From the NCBI GenBank assembly GCA_900539665.1, contig UQCV01000058.1, forward strand, positions 1 through 13,938: 13,938 bases of DNA, read 5' to 3'. Shown one piece after another: positions 6,940-13,899 of this stretch. The notes beneath the pieces are model-generated. The model searched no databases, was not told the DNA's origin, and was given only the letters and a program-made list of their open reading frames with translations. Positions within the stretch are counted from its first letter, which is position 1. Every line of letters begins with the position of its first letter. A program made the translations under genes and the position numbers. This DNA is from an uncultured Succinivibrionaceae bacterium. GTDB lineage: Bacteria; Pseudomonadota; Gammaproteobacteria; Enterobacterales; Succinivibrionaceae.

Positions 6940-7596
6940 TCAAGATTCCACTAATCTTTTCACTCTAAGGGGCACCATATACCAAAGTACCATGAGAGTT
7001 AAAACTAATAAGAACGCCCCAGCGTAGAGAGCCCCCACCCATAAAACTTCAAACTTCCAAGCTAACACGTAATCTTTAGGACTCTCTTCGTCCGCAAACA
7101 AGCACAAAGGCGCTCGTTGCCACATTAATACGTACGATTTCATGGGAGTTGCAGACGACATGGCGCCCAAAGCTTCGCTTTCATCGCTATACAAAATCTT
7201 TAAAACACAGGCATCAGGAAGAGTTGAACTCCTATAGTCTACTTCATAGTACTTAGATTTAAGCTTCCAATATAAATCCCGAGGGGTATATAGAACCTCA
7301 CGATAAAATTCGGGGTGAGTTTTAATTACATTTTTAGTCATTGCTAGTGAAAACACTTCTGCTAACAATTCTTGCCTGTTTTCTTCATTAGGCACCACGT
7401 TCATCTTTACTGGATAAAAAGCATGTGCGCCTACACTTACTAAATTATCTTCTTCATCTGCCAAAGGATACGCCTGCGAGCTCGCACAAATTTGACCTCC
7501 AAAAAAAATTAAGAGCTGTATGAAAAAAAATGCTCCTGATATGAGAAAACCAAAAGTGACAATCATTTTTAGGGCAAGTCCCAAAATGCGCATCAT
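6940..7596 (-). CDS. unrecognised membrane protein, paralogue of the next gene
   Basis: I do not recognise this family. The 218-residue product has an N-terminal hydrophobic segment at about 8-35 (ending FFIQLLIFFGG), either a signal anchor or a signal peptide. An extracytoplasmic domain covers about 36-182, and a C-terminal transmembrane helix (VLWVGALYAGAFLLVLTLMVLW, about 184-205) is followed by a short basic tail. This bitopic or hairpin topology with a central soluble domain matches the following gene, as does the D-x-Y-x6-YY-x-V-x-Y ... LY-x-D-x-x-EA motif (about 107-142). The start ATG at 7596 (a second ATG follows directly) has AAGG about 9 bases upstream. The gene is read divergently from the aminotransferase at 7998. 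Confidence 0.8.
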   Translation of the reverse strand: MMRILGLALKMIVTFGFLISGAFFFIQLLIFFGGQICASSQAYPLADEEDNLVSVGAHAFYPVKMNVVPNEENRQELLAEVFSLAMTKNVIKTHPEFYREVLYTPRDLYWKLKSKYYEVDYRSSTLPDACVLKILYSDESEALGAMSSATPMKSYVLMWQRAPLCLFADEESPKDYVLAWKFEVLWVGALYAGAFLLVLTLMVLWYMVPLRVKRLVES

Positions 7597-7997
7597 GTTT
7601 TAATACCTTAAATACCTAATGAAAAAATAGCCTGTTTTACCACCCAAAATTATAACATTTTGTTAACCTCGATAACGCCCACTTTGAAGTTAGATTTTCC
7701 TTAAAACTTGCGAAAATACAATTAGCTCCTAGTAATCCTCCAAATGGCCAATCGCCCAAAAAAACTATTAAAAGCCCCAATCGAACCCCTATTTTTAAGC
7801 ACAACTTTTGGCAAAATAAATTAATTTACTTAGTGGCAATTTTACCTAGTGGGAGTTTTAGCTTGCGTCCTTGTCCAAGCCACAACAAAAATTATCCTAC
7901 TTTCAACAATTTAGCCTAGTCTTACTTGGCAGCTAGAATTTAAATATCTTGTTTTGGTCTGTAAAGATATTACAATAGGTACATCTTTGGAGGAATT
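7597..7997. other. divergent intergenic region with a promoter for each side
   Basis: No gene is visible in these 401 bases. Minus-strand promoter: TG-T-TATAAT, with the -10 at 7654-7649, 53 bases before the ATG at 7596. Plus-strand promoter and ribosome site are listed separately. The middle is AT-rich and holds an imperfect direct repeat of 15 bases (7830-7844 and 7846-7860, 12 of 15 identical) with no assigned role. Confidence 0.5.
7949..7994 (+). promoter_or_regulatory. aminotransferase promoter and strong ribosome-binding site
   Basis: TTGTTT (7949-7954) and TACAAT (7971-7976) are separated by 16 bases. GGAGGA (7989-7994) lies 3 bases before the ATG at 7998. The implied leader is only about 15 bases long, so any control would act on initiation of transcription. 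Confidence 0.55.
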
Positions 7998-9191
7998 ATG
8001 ATTAACAGCAAAATGTATGAACTCGGCTCACGCCGTAGTGTAATCCGCGAAATTTTTGAATATGGTAAAAAACGTATTGCCGAGGTTGGAGCGGAAAATG
8101 TTTTTGACTTTAGTATTGGTAACCCAAGCGTAGAAGCGCCAAAGGAAGTTGCCGATACGGCTAGAGAACTTTTAAATTGGCAACCTTCAACCAAGCTTCA
8201 CGGCTATACCTCAGCTCAAGGCGACCCTAATACACGTAAAGCTATTGCTGAAAATCTTAATGCCAGATATGGGAAAAACTTTAAAGGTGAACACGTTTAC
8301 CTTACTTGTGGCGCTGCTGCTTCCTTAACTATTTCACTTCGAGCCATCATTGATAATCCTGATGGCAGTGAAAATGTTATGGTTTTTGCTCCATTCTTTA
8401 CTGAATACCGTGTTTTCATTGAATCTATGGGCGCTGAAACTAGAGTAGTTCCATCCTTGATGCCTAGCTTTGGCCTTAACCTTGAAGCCTGTGCTCAGAT
8501 GATTGACAGCAAAACTGTAGCAGTTATTGTAAATTCACCAAACAACCCAACCGGGGTTATTTATACCGCTGAACAACTTACTGCGCTCGCTACTTTGTTA
8601 AAACAAAAAAGCGCTGAATACGGTCACCCAATCTATATCATATCTGATGAACCATACCGTGAAATCGCATATGATACCAAGACTCCATTTATCACTGATT
8701 TTTACGCCAACTCTCTTATCTGTTATTCATACAGCAAGTCACTTTCACTTCCAGGCGAACGTATCGGTTACATTTTAGTTCCTGAAGAACTAGAACAAGC
8801 TTCAGAAATGTACGCTGCTATTTGTGGGGCTGGTCGTTCACTCGGCTTCATTTGTGCTCCGGCTATGTGGCAGCACCTTATTACCCGTTGCTGTGGCTTG
8901 ACTTCTGATTTAAGCATCTATGCTAAAAACCGTGATCTACTCTTTAACGGCTTAACAGAACTTGGATTTGAATGCGTACACCCTGATGGGGCTTTCTATC
9001 TCTTTGTTAAGTGCATGGAACCAGATGCTAACGCTTTCTGCGAACGAGCTAAAAAACATGATCTCCTCTTAGTTCCAAGCGATGACTTCGGATGCCCAGG
9101 TTATGTTCGTATCGCTTACTGTGTAAGTGCTGATATGATTAAGCGTTCAATGCCAGCCTTTAAAGCGTTAGCAGCAAGCTATCAAAAGTAA
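7998..9191 (+). CDS. PLP-dependent class I/II aminotransferase
   Basis: A fold-type I aminotransferase of 397 residues. The PLP-binding residues are all present: N183 in NSPNNPTG, D217 and Y220 in ISDEPY, the Schiff-base lysine K247 in SYSKSLSLPGERIGY, and the substrate carboxylate-binding R371 in YVRIAY. It transfers amino groups between an amino acid and a 2-oxo acid in the cytoplasm. The subfamily (opening MYELGSRRSVIREIFEYGKK, then VFDFSIGNPSVEAP) is one I associate mainly with clostridia and other anaerobes, often annotated as aspartate or alanine aminotransferase-like; the true substrate cannot be read from sequence. No biosynthetic neighbour helps, since the gene stands alone between its own promoter and terminator. 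The start is secure from GGAGGA just upstream. Confidence 0.93.
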   Translation: MINSKMYELGSRRSVIREIFEYGKKRIAEVGAENVFDFSIGNPSVEAPKEVADTARELLNWQPSTKLHGYTSAQGDPNTRKAIAENLNARYGKNFKGEHVYLTCGAAASLTISLRAIIDNPDGSENVMVFAPFFTEYRVFIESMGAETRVVPSLMPSFGLNLEACAQMIDSKTVAVIVNSPNNPTGVIYTAEQLTALATLLKQKSAEYGHPIYIISDEPYREIAYDTKTPFITDFYANSLICYSYSKSLSLPGERIGYILVPEELEQASEMYAAICGAGRSLGFICAPAMWQHLITRCCGLTSDLSIYAKNRDLLFNGLTELGFECVHPDGAFYLFVKCMEPDANAFCERAKKHDLLLVPSDDFGCPGYVRIAYCVSADMIKRSMPAFKALAASYQK

Positions 9192-9234
9192 TACTAACTA
9201 GCTTTTGAACTTACTTTTTAACTGAACTCGGCAA

Positions 9235-9271
9235 GAAGTCCCCCACCTCTATAGGTGGGGGAGGATGTCAC
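9235..9271 (+). mobile_element. solitary IS200/IS605-type right end
   Basis: GAAG is followed by a perfect 9-bp stem, CCCCCACCT-CTAT-AGGTGGGGG (9240-9261), then AGGATG and TCAC. This is the layout of IS200/IS605 right ends, where the tnpB-associated RNA also ends. It aligns with the element end at 13899-13865 (GAAG, C-rich arm, CT-x-T-AGGTGG, G-x-TCAC). No tnpA or tnpB and no left end lies nearby, and the frame that would be the TnpB tail is stopped by a TGA at 9223. Alternatively it is simply part of the aminotransferase terminator. Confidence 0.55.
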
Positions 9272-9317
9272 TCCCTCTGTTTCTAAGCCTTACATCGTCT
9301 TAGTAAGGGAGGGATTT
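9271..9317 (+). terminator. terminator of the aminotransferase transcript
   Basis: CTCCCT (9271-9276) pairs with AGGGAG (9306-9311), with an inner CTAAG/CTTAG pair (9283-9287 / 9299-9303). GGATTTT follows. The U-run is short, so efficiency is uncertain. Confidence 0.5.
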
Positions 9318-9618
9318 TACTAAATAACGATTCAACTAAAAACCACAAAAGTAAGCGCCCCATAGGCCACATCTAAAATTTCGCCAAACATACCCCATAA
9401 TACTTAAGACCCAAACACCCCCTTAAATTCTTTTTAGCCTTAATTCATTAGGGATTTTCCCTGCATGTACCATTAAACAATCACATTAGTCCATGAAGCT
9501 ATGTCTATAAAGAAGTAACATTTTCATGGGTTTGGCCACTAAATTACATGAAATTGCGAGCTAATTCGCAAAAACAAAATATAGCCAAAATATATAGGCA
9601 AAAGAATCATTCTTTCAC
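9318..9618. other. gene-free AT-rich stretch
   Basis: No ORF or RNA gene is recognisable. A small perfect hairpin, TTGCGA-GCTAAT-TCGCAA (9554-9571), and loose inverted arms CCATGAA/TTCATGG (9491-9497 / 9533-9539) are the only structures seen. Confidence 0.5.
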
Positions 9619-9646
9619 TTACCACATCTTCGGCTTGCGTTATAAT
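9619..9646 (+). promoter_or_regulatory. candidate promoter of the diguanylate cyclase gene
   Basis: TTACCA (9619-9624) and a consensus TATAAT (9641-9646) are spaced 16 bases apart, predicting transcription from about 9653. That gives a leader of roughly 270 bases before the GTG at 9925. Confidence 0.5.
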
Positions 9647-9924
9647 TTAGACAGTTGTGCGTATATTCAGGCGGGGCTTTTCCCCTCTTTGATAAAAACA
9701 AAATATCATCTTACAAAATAAGCTATAGCCTACATAAAATTGATTACAGCTATAGCCAAGCAACATTAAATAAAATTAAAAAATGTTCCACAATCGTAAC
9801 CCCAAATAAACTAGGAAATAATTAAGTTTTCAAGCTAGTGTTTATTGTAGGAACTAATTAAACAACATTTGAAAAAAAACAAGCCTTTAATCGGCTTGAC
9901 AAAATTTTAGGAACTTTATAACAA
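9647..9924 (+). promoter_or_regulatory. long untranslated leader of the cyclase gene
   Basis: The leader contains a short hairpin, GGGG-CTTTT-CCCC (9673-9685), followed by TCTTT. A 10-base direct repeat, AGCTATAGCC, occurs at 9721-9730 and 9748-9757; its core GCTATAGC is palindromic and the copies are 27 bases apart. A third hairpin, CAAGCC/GGCTTG, lies at 9880-9898. I looked for the conserved core of a c-di-GMP riboswitch and did not see it. The Shine-Dalgarno AGGA is at 9909-9912, 12 bases before the start, a long spacing. Confidence 0.4.
9872..9898 (-). terminator. intrinsic terminator in the minus direction, no gene feeding it
   Basis: On the minus strand the 6-bp stem CAAGCC / GGCTTG (9898-9893 / 9885-9880, loop 7) is followed by eight T residues (9879-9872). 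The only gene on its upstream side is the cyclase, which is on the plus strand. It would therefore stop antisense transcription coming out of the cyclase gene. Confidence 0.55.
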
Positions 9925-12900
9925 GTGTCAGCACATATTCGAACTGTTCTGGAACGCAGTTATCAACAAAATGCGAATACCAAGAAACTTGATTTAGTCA
10001 TGATTTCCTTTTGCGACCAAGCCGAGATTCGTTCCGACTTCGATATCTTCTGCCAAAAGAAAGGCGTGGAGAGACCTATTCGTATAGTGCTAACACCAAA
10101 CGACTATTTTTACCCTCTAGCCCCTGTGATGTACACCATTAGGGAAATTTTAAATCAACGTCGTATCCCCCTAGAACAAATTGCCGATATCCTCAATCTT
10201 GAAGTTTTTGAAAATCAGCTGTTTACAAACATGCTTAAAAACTCAAACCCTTTAACCAATTTCTACATGCCATCCGATGTTGAATATATTCAGCACCGCA
10301 TGCACAGTAATATCAAAGCAATTTTTAATCATTTGCTTAGCAATGATGAAAAAATGATGATCGGCATTAGTAACATTCAATATGCCGGTCCAACTTCGCT
10401 TAGGTTTCTCCTCGACATCTTTAAGAAACAAGACGTCCAAGAATCTGATTATTGTTACACTCTCACTGCTAATATAAACAAAAGTTTTAGTAATCTTGAT
10501 AAGCAGCGTAAAACTACTAATTTGTTTGCAACAGAAAGCTTTTCCCCATTAGGCCACAAGAACGAAACTCTACGTAACAATCCTAATGCTATAGTGTTGC
10601 TTGGTTTTTCTGTTGATGCCCAACACAACACCACCGAATGGTTAGATTGGGAAAGTAAGTTTGAACATATTTGTAGCATCGTGAGACCTACAGATTCAGA
10701 AACAGGCTTTTCTACCGATAATGGACGCTACGAATGGCCTCAGGTTTCTAAAGTACCAGATAACGTCACTACAAGTATTACCGAAGGCATTAAGTATAGC
10801 AGCTTGTTGCTCAATTTCTTCTGTTGCGAAGAAATGCTAACCATCACTTCGGAACTAACTAAGAAATTAAGAGTTAACCGCTATGATGGCTTTGCGTCAG
10901 AAAACGAAGTCACCTTGTACCATTTAAATGGTCGCGCTCAGCTTTATTTACATAATTACGAAGAAGCGTTAATTTCTTTCGACCTTATGTATGAAAAAGC
11001 GCAATACCGCAATAACAACGACGATGCTTGTCGCGCTTATACTCAATTAGCGTACACCCATATTTTTAGATCAGACTTTGAATCGGTTCTGCATTTTGCC
11101 GAAATGGCGGCTCATTTGGGTGAAATCAGCATGAATCTACGCTTAGTTGCTATTGCTAATTTCTGTCTTTTTGTAGCCTATGACCGCTCAAGTATTCGCT
11201 TTGGGACCCATAATCTCGAATCACTGTTAAACGGACTTGAACGCCAAGATCTCATGAAGGAACTAACTTACGTTTTACGTAATTCTTTTGCTCAAGCATA
11301 CCTGGATCCGGCTCTTGATTTTAAACAGTCCCTTGAATATTGTAATAAAGCCATCAATATCGCCAACCGTAATGGCATTAGACATGAACTTGCCGCCGCT
11401 CATCACTGCCGCGGGATCGTGCTTTCTAACATGGGGCGTATTGCTGAAGCATTACATGCTTATCGTTTAAGCGAAGAAATCTACGATAAACTCGATGTGC
11501 CAATTGAATTAACCCATGTGTACAACTCCATTGGTTATCTGTACATTGAAACTGAAGATTTTCCTCAAGCCCATGAATATTTCTTAAAAGTTTTAAGAAA
11601 TTCAATTAAGCTTAACGATTATTCCGAAATCACTATCACCCTTTATAACCTTTCTAAGCTATACATACTTACCGGGTTATACAAGGAAAGTTTGCACACT
11701 CTAAACATTTTGCAGGAAGTGATGTCTATTCGTGGCACGCTTAAACTGCCATTCCATAATTTACACCACATCCTGTTATCTAAAGCAATTGCCTATGCTA
11801 GCCTTGGGGAAGTTAATTTTGCGACCCAGATGCTAAAACGCAGCACCAACATTCGCTCAGTGCTAGCCGCTCAAACAACAGAAATGTTCATGTACAATCT
11901 TGTACAGGCCATGATTTATGGAATTTCAAATAACAAGCAACAAGCTACTTTGCTTTTGGGAAAGCTCGAGCCTCAACTTGAAATTTTGCAATTAGATTCC
12001 CAGCTTCGAATCCTGTTTTACCTTAATGGCATTAAGATCTTTGCTCATTTTTGTATGTATGAGCAAAGCTATCATTTCTTTAAGACCGGTTTTGCTTTTG
12101 CAACTAAAAATCAGCTCTTCAACAGCCAAAATCAACTTATCAATGCTTGGAAAGGCATTCCTTACAATGCTACTAGTGGACTTACAAGTCTTGACACTCC
12201 ACTTAACGAATTCAATCAGATTATCCCGCTTGTGGAGCAGGAACGACGCGTAAACATTTTATGGCGCCAAGTGCACGAACTTCGTCTAGGTTCTATGCTT
12301 CATAACTTTAGTCTTAGCGTGGAAAATGATGAACAATTGGCAGCTGAGACCTTACGTTTACTCTCTTCACACTTTAATATCAACGGTGGTTTTGTTTACT
12401 ACATCGATAACGATCAAGAAAACACAACTCTACTTAAAGAATTTAACTCTTCAAGACAGTATTCTGATTTTAGTTTTGCGCGCGTTCAGCAATTCTGTAA
12501 TGAAAACATCACTAGCGAATACAAGGTATTTTCCAACGTCAAAATTGGCACTTGGGAAATATACCGCATCGCCATCTTCCCGCTCATGGATCGAGATGAG
12601 CTTTTTGGCCAAATGATGTTATTCACTTTTGATAACAAGACAGATAATAAAAACGAAAGCTCAGATTCAATTAACTTTATTGCCCAACAGCTTTCAAGCC
12701 AGTTAATTACCATGATTCAGCGTGCCAAGCTTATCAAGATAAGCACCACCGATATGCTGACAGGTCTCTACAATCGCATGGAATTCAACTCTCGGCTCCA
12801 AAAGACGATCAAACAGTTAATGCCAAACCAAAATATAGCCCTTGGCTTTATCGACCTTGATAACTTCAAGTACTACAACGATAATTTGGGCCACGAAGTT

Positions 12901-13320
12901 GGGGATAAATTATTGATTTGGTTCTCTAAACTCTTAAATAGTCGTAAGGCTCCTAATGACGTAGCATGTCGTTGGGGTGGGGACGAATTTCTACTGCTCA
13001 TGAAGAATTGCACTGCAATGGAAGCAGAACAGCGCATGCAAAATATTTTGGATGAGCTTAAAGCCCAAAATGGCTACAAGGCTGAAATTGAAGAGTTCTT
13101 AGGACATCCTGTGACTAACTTACCTGAACGTTATTACTTAGCCTGCTCAATCGGGGTGATGGATAGCAATTCATTGCCACGCCCAATCAATGAGAACGAC
13201 TTACTTAACCACGCCGACCAAGCGCTATACGAAGTTAAACGTACCGGCAAGGGCCGAGTGCTTAACTTCGAAAACATGACTCACGAAGCCGATAACCAAA
13301 TCATTGAGTCTAATCGCTAA
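9925..13320 (+). CDS. diguanylate cyclase: degenerate STAND-like region, TPRs, GAF-like, GGDEF
   Basis: A soluble 1131-residue protein with no transmembrane segments. Residues about 20-330 resemble the ATPase module of STAND/AAA_16 signalling proteins: PYYP-like YFYPLAPVMYTIRE at 61-74 and a Walker-B-like IGISNIQYAGPTSLRFLLDI at 146-165. The usual DDLxWAD acidic residues are replaced by SNIQYAG, and no Walker A is visible. Residues about 325-740 are tetratricopeptide-like helical repeats (for example HCRGIVLSNMGRIAEALHAY and YNSIGYLYIETEDFPQAHEY). About 785-930 looks GAF-like. The GGDEF domain (about 940-1115) has metal-binding D977 (FIDLDNF), an intact GGDEF at 1018-1022 and ADQALYEVKRTGKGR, so synthesis of c-di-GMP from two GTP is predicted. 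The inhibitory RxxD site reads APND (A1009). The start is GTG; an in-frame TAA 3 bases upstream (9919-9921) excludes longer versions. Confidence 0.9.
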   Translation: MSAHIRTVLERSYQQNANTKKLDLVMISFCDQAEIRSDFDIFCQKKGVERPIRIVLTPNDYFYPLAPVMYTIREILNQRRIPLEQIADILNLEVFENQLFTNMLKNSNPLTNFYMPSDVEYIQHRMHSNIKAIFNHLLSNDEKMMIGISNIQYAGPTSLRFLLDIFKKQDVQESDYCYTLTANINKSFSNLDKQRKTTNLFATESFSPLGHKNETLRNNPNAIVLLGFSVDAQHNTTEWLDWESKFEHICSIVRPTDSETGFSTDNGRYEWPQVSKVPDNVTTSITEGIKYSSLLLNFFCCEEMLTITSELTKKLRVNRYDGFASENEVTLYHLNGRAQLYLHNYEEALISFDLMYEKAQYRNNNDDACRAYTQLAYTHIFRSDFESVLHFAEMAAHLGEISMNLRLVAIANFCLFVAYDRSSIRFGTHNLESLLNGLERQDLMKELTYVLRNSFAQAYLDPALDFKQSLEYCNKAINIANRNGIRHELAAAHHCRGIVLSNMGRIAEALHAYRLSEEIYDKLDVPIELTHVYNSIGYLYIETEDFPQAHEYFLKVLRNSIKLNDYSEITITLYNLSKLYILTGLYKESLHTLNILQEVMSIRGTLKLPFHNLHHILLSKAIAYASLGEVNFATQMLKRSTNIRSVLAAQTTEMFMYNLVQAMIYGISNNKQQATLLLGKLEPQLEILQLDSQLRILFYLNGIKIFAHFCMYEQSYHFFKTGFAFATKNQLFNSQNQLINAWKGIPYNATSGLTSLDTPLNEFNQIIPLVEQERRVNILWRQVHELRLGSMLHNFSLSVENDEQLAAETLRLLSSHFNINGGFVYYIDNDQENTTLLKEFNSSRQYSDFSFARVQQFCNENITSEYKVFSNVKIGTWEIYRIAIFPLMDRDELFGQMMLFTFDNKTDNKNESSDSINFIAQQLSSQLITMIQRAKLIKISTTDMLTGLYNRMEFNSRLQKTIKQLMPNQNIALGFIDLDNFKYYNDNLGHEVGDKLLIWFSKLLNSRKAPNDVACRWGGDEFLLLMKNCTAMEAEQRMQNILDELKAQNGYKAEIEEFLGHPVTNLPERYYLACSIGVMDSNSLPRPINENDLLNHADQALYEVKRTGKGRVLNFENMTHEADNQIIESNR

Positions 13321-13334
13321 CTGCTTTAGCTAAA

Positions 13335-13391
13335 ACTTCCGCCTTACTGTTACTATTTTTGGTAATTTTAACAGCGGAGTTTGTTTTTTCA
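13335..13391 (+). terminator. intrinsic terminator of the cyclase gene
   Basis: AACTTCCGC pairs with GCGGAGTT (one bulged T), and an inner CTGTTA/TAACAG pair extends the stem. TTGTTTTTTC follows. It begins about 14 bases after the stop codon. Confidence 0.7.
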
Positions 13392-13401
13392 AAAGTCTAA
13401 T

Positions 13402-13460
13402 AAAAAAAACAGCCTTCTTTAATATCGGCAATAATTGCGCGTTTTAAGAAGGTTGTTTTT
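13402..13460. terminator. bidirectional terminator between convergent genes
   Basis: Eight A residues, then CAGCCTTCTT (13410-13419) pairing with AAGAAGGTTG (13446-13455), then TTTTT. The A-run and T-run make it work in both directions, for the cyclase (+) and the TSCPD gene (-). The loop carries its own perfect GCAAT-A-ATTGC hairpin (13428-13438). Confidence 0.75.
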
Positions 13461-13504
13461 GTTTAAACGTTGTATTCTTAAACTAAAACTTTAAGGTATT
13501 ATCT

Positions 13505-13771
13505 TTATTTAACTTCAGCCTTTTTCGCTACAGCTGCTTTCACGCCTTCTGCTAACTGATCAGCGCAAGAAGTATTTTTAGCCCCACAAAGATTACCACT
13601 ACATTTGCTGATGATAAAATCCGCACTCTGGCCTTCAAGAAGCTTAGCAATCATCTTAAGATTACCATTACAGCCACCATGAAAACGAATATTGGTAACA
13701 TTGTTGTTTTCATCGAGTCCAAAAGCAATCTCACGCGCACAACAACCTGCAGTTCTGTATAAAAATTCCAT
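13505..13771 (-). CDS. small TSCPD-domain protein (TIGR03905 type)
   Basis: An 88-residue protein consisting of one TSCPD domain, named after the TSCxD motif, here TSCADQLAEGVKAA (67-80). Other family marks are FHGGCNGNLKMIAKLLEG (30-47) and GNLCGAKNTSC (59-69). Cysteines at 10, 11, 34, 57, 62 and 69 could bind metal. The domain also occurs at the C-terminus of some class II (B12-dependent) ribonucleotide reductases; the free-standing form is common in anaerobes and has no established function that I know of. The ATG at 13771 is preceded by AGGAAG at about 11 bases. An extended -10, TGCTATAAT, lies at 13844-13836, and the 3' end meets the bidirectional terminator shared with the cyclase gene. 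Confidence 0.88.
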   Translation of the reverse strand: MEFLYRTAGCCAREIAFGLDENNNVTNIRFHGGCNGNLKMIAKLLEGQSADFIISKCSGNLCGAKNTSCADQLAEGVKAAVAKKAEVK

Positions 13772-13835
13772 AATTTTATAGCTTCCTATTTATCAATGTA
13801 GCTCAAAATAGCCTCGATATTTTAGATTAAGCCAT

Positions 13836-13844
13836 ATTATAGCA
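13836..13844 (-). promoter_or_regulatory. extended -10 promoter of the TSCPD gene
   Basis: TGCTATAAT on the minus strand (13844-13836), 64 bases before the ATG. The -35 position (about 13859-13864) abuts the end of the IS200/IS605 element at 13865, so the insertion may have replaced the native -35 region. Confidence 0.55.
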
Positions 13845-13864
13845 AAACATTTGGTAAAGCTTAT

Positions 13865-13899
13865 GTGAACTACTCACCACCTAAAGAGATGGGAGCTTC
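13865..13899 (-). mobile_element. IS200/IS605-type right end
   Basis: On the minus strand GAAG is followed by CTCCCATCT-CTTT-AGGTGGTGAG, a 9-bp stem with one bulged T, then TAG-TTCAC. This is the usual architecture of an IS200/IS605 right end, with the transposase-accessory gene ending inside the hairpin and the cleavage tetranucleotide just after. A second hairpin, AATTACTC-x4-GAGTAATT (13902-13921), lies immediately upstream on the same strand and may be part of the same RNA scaffold. The rest of the element lies beyond the window. Confidence 0.65.

Noticed and set aside
9653..9900. c-di-GMP riboswitch in the cyclase leader
   Set aside because: The conserved core and the paired GC-rich stems of the known classes are not visible.
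9896..9922. TTGACA and TATAAC as a promoter just before the cyclase start
   Set aside because: The spacing is only 15 bases and transcription would begin after the GTG start and lose the ribosome site.
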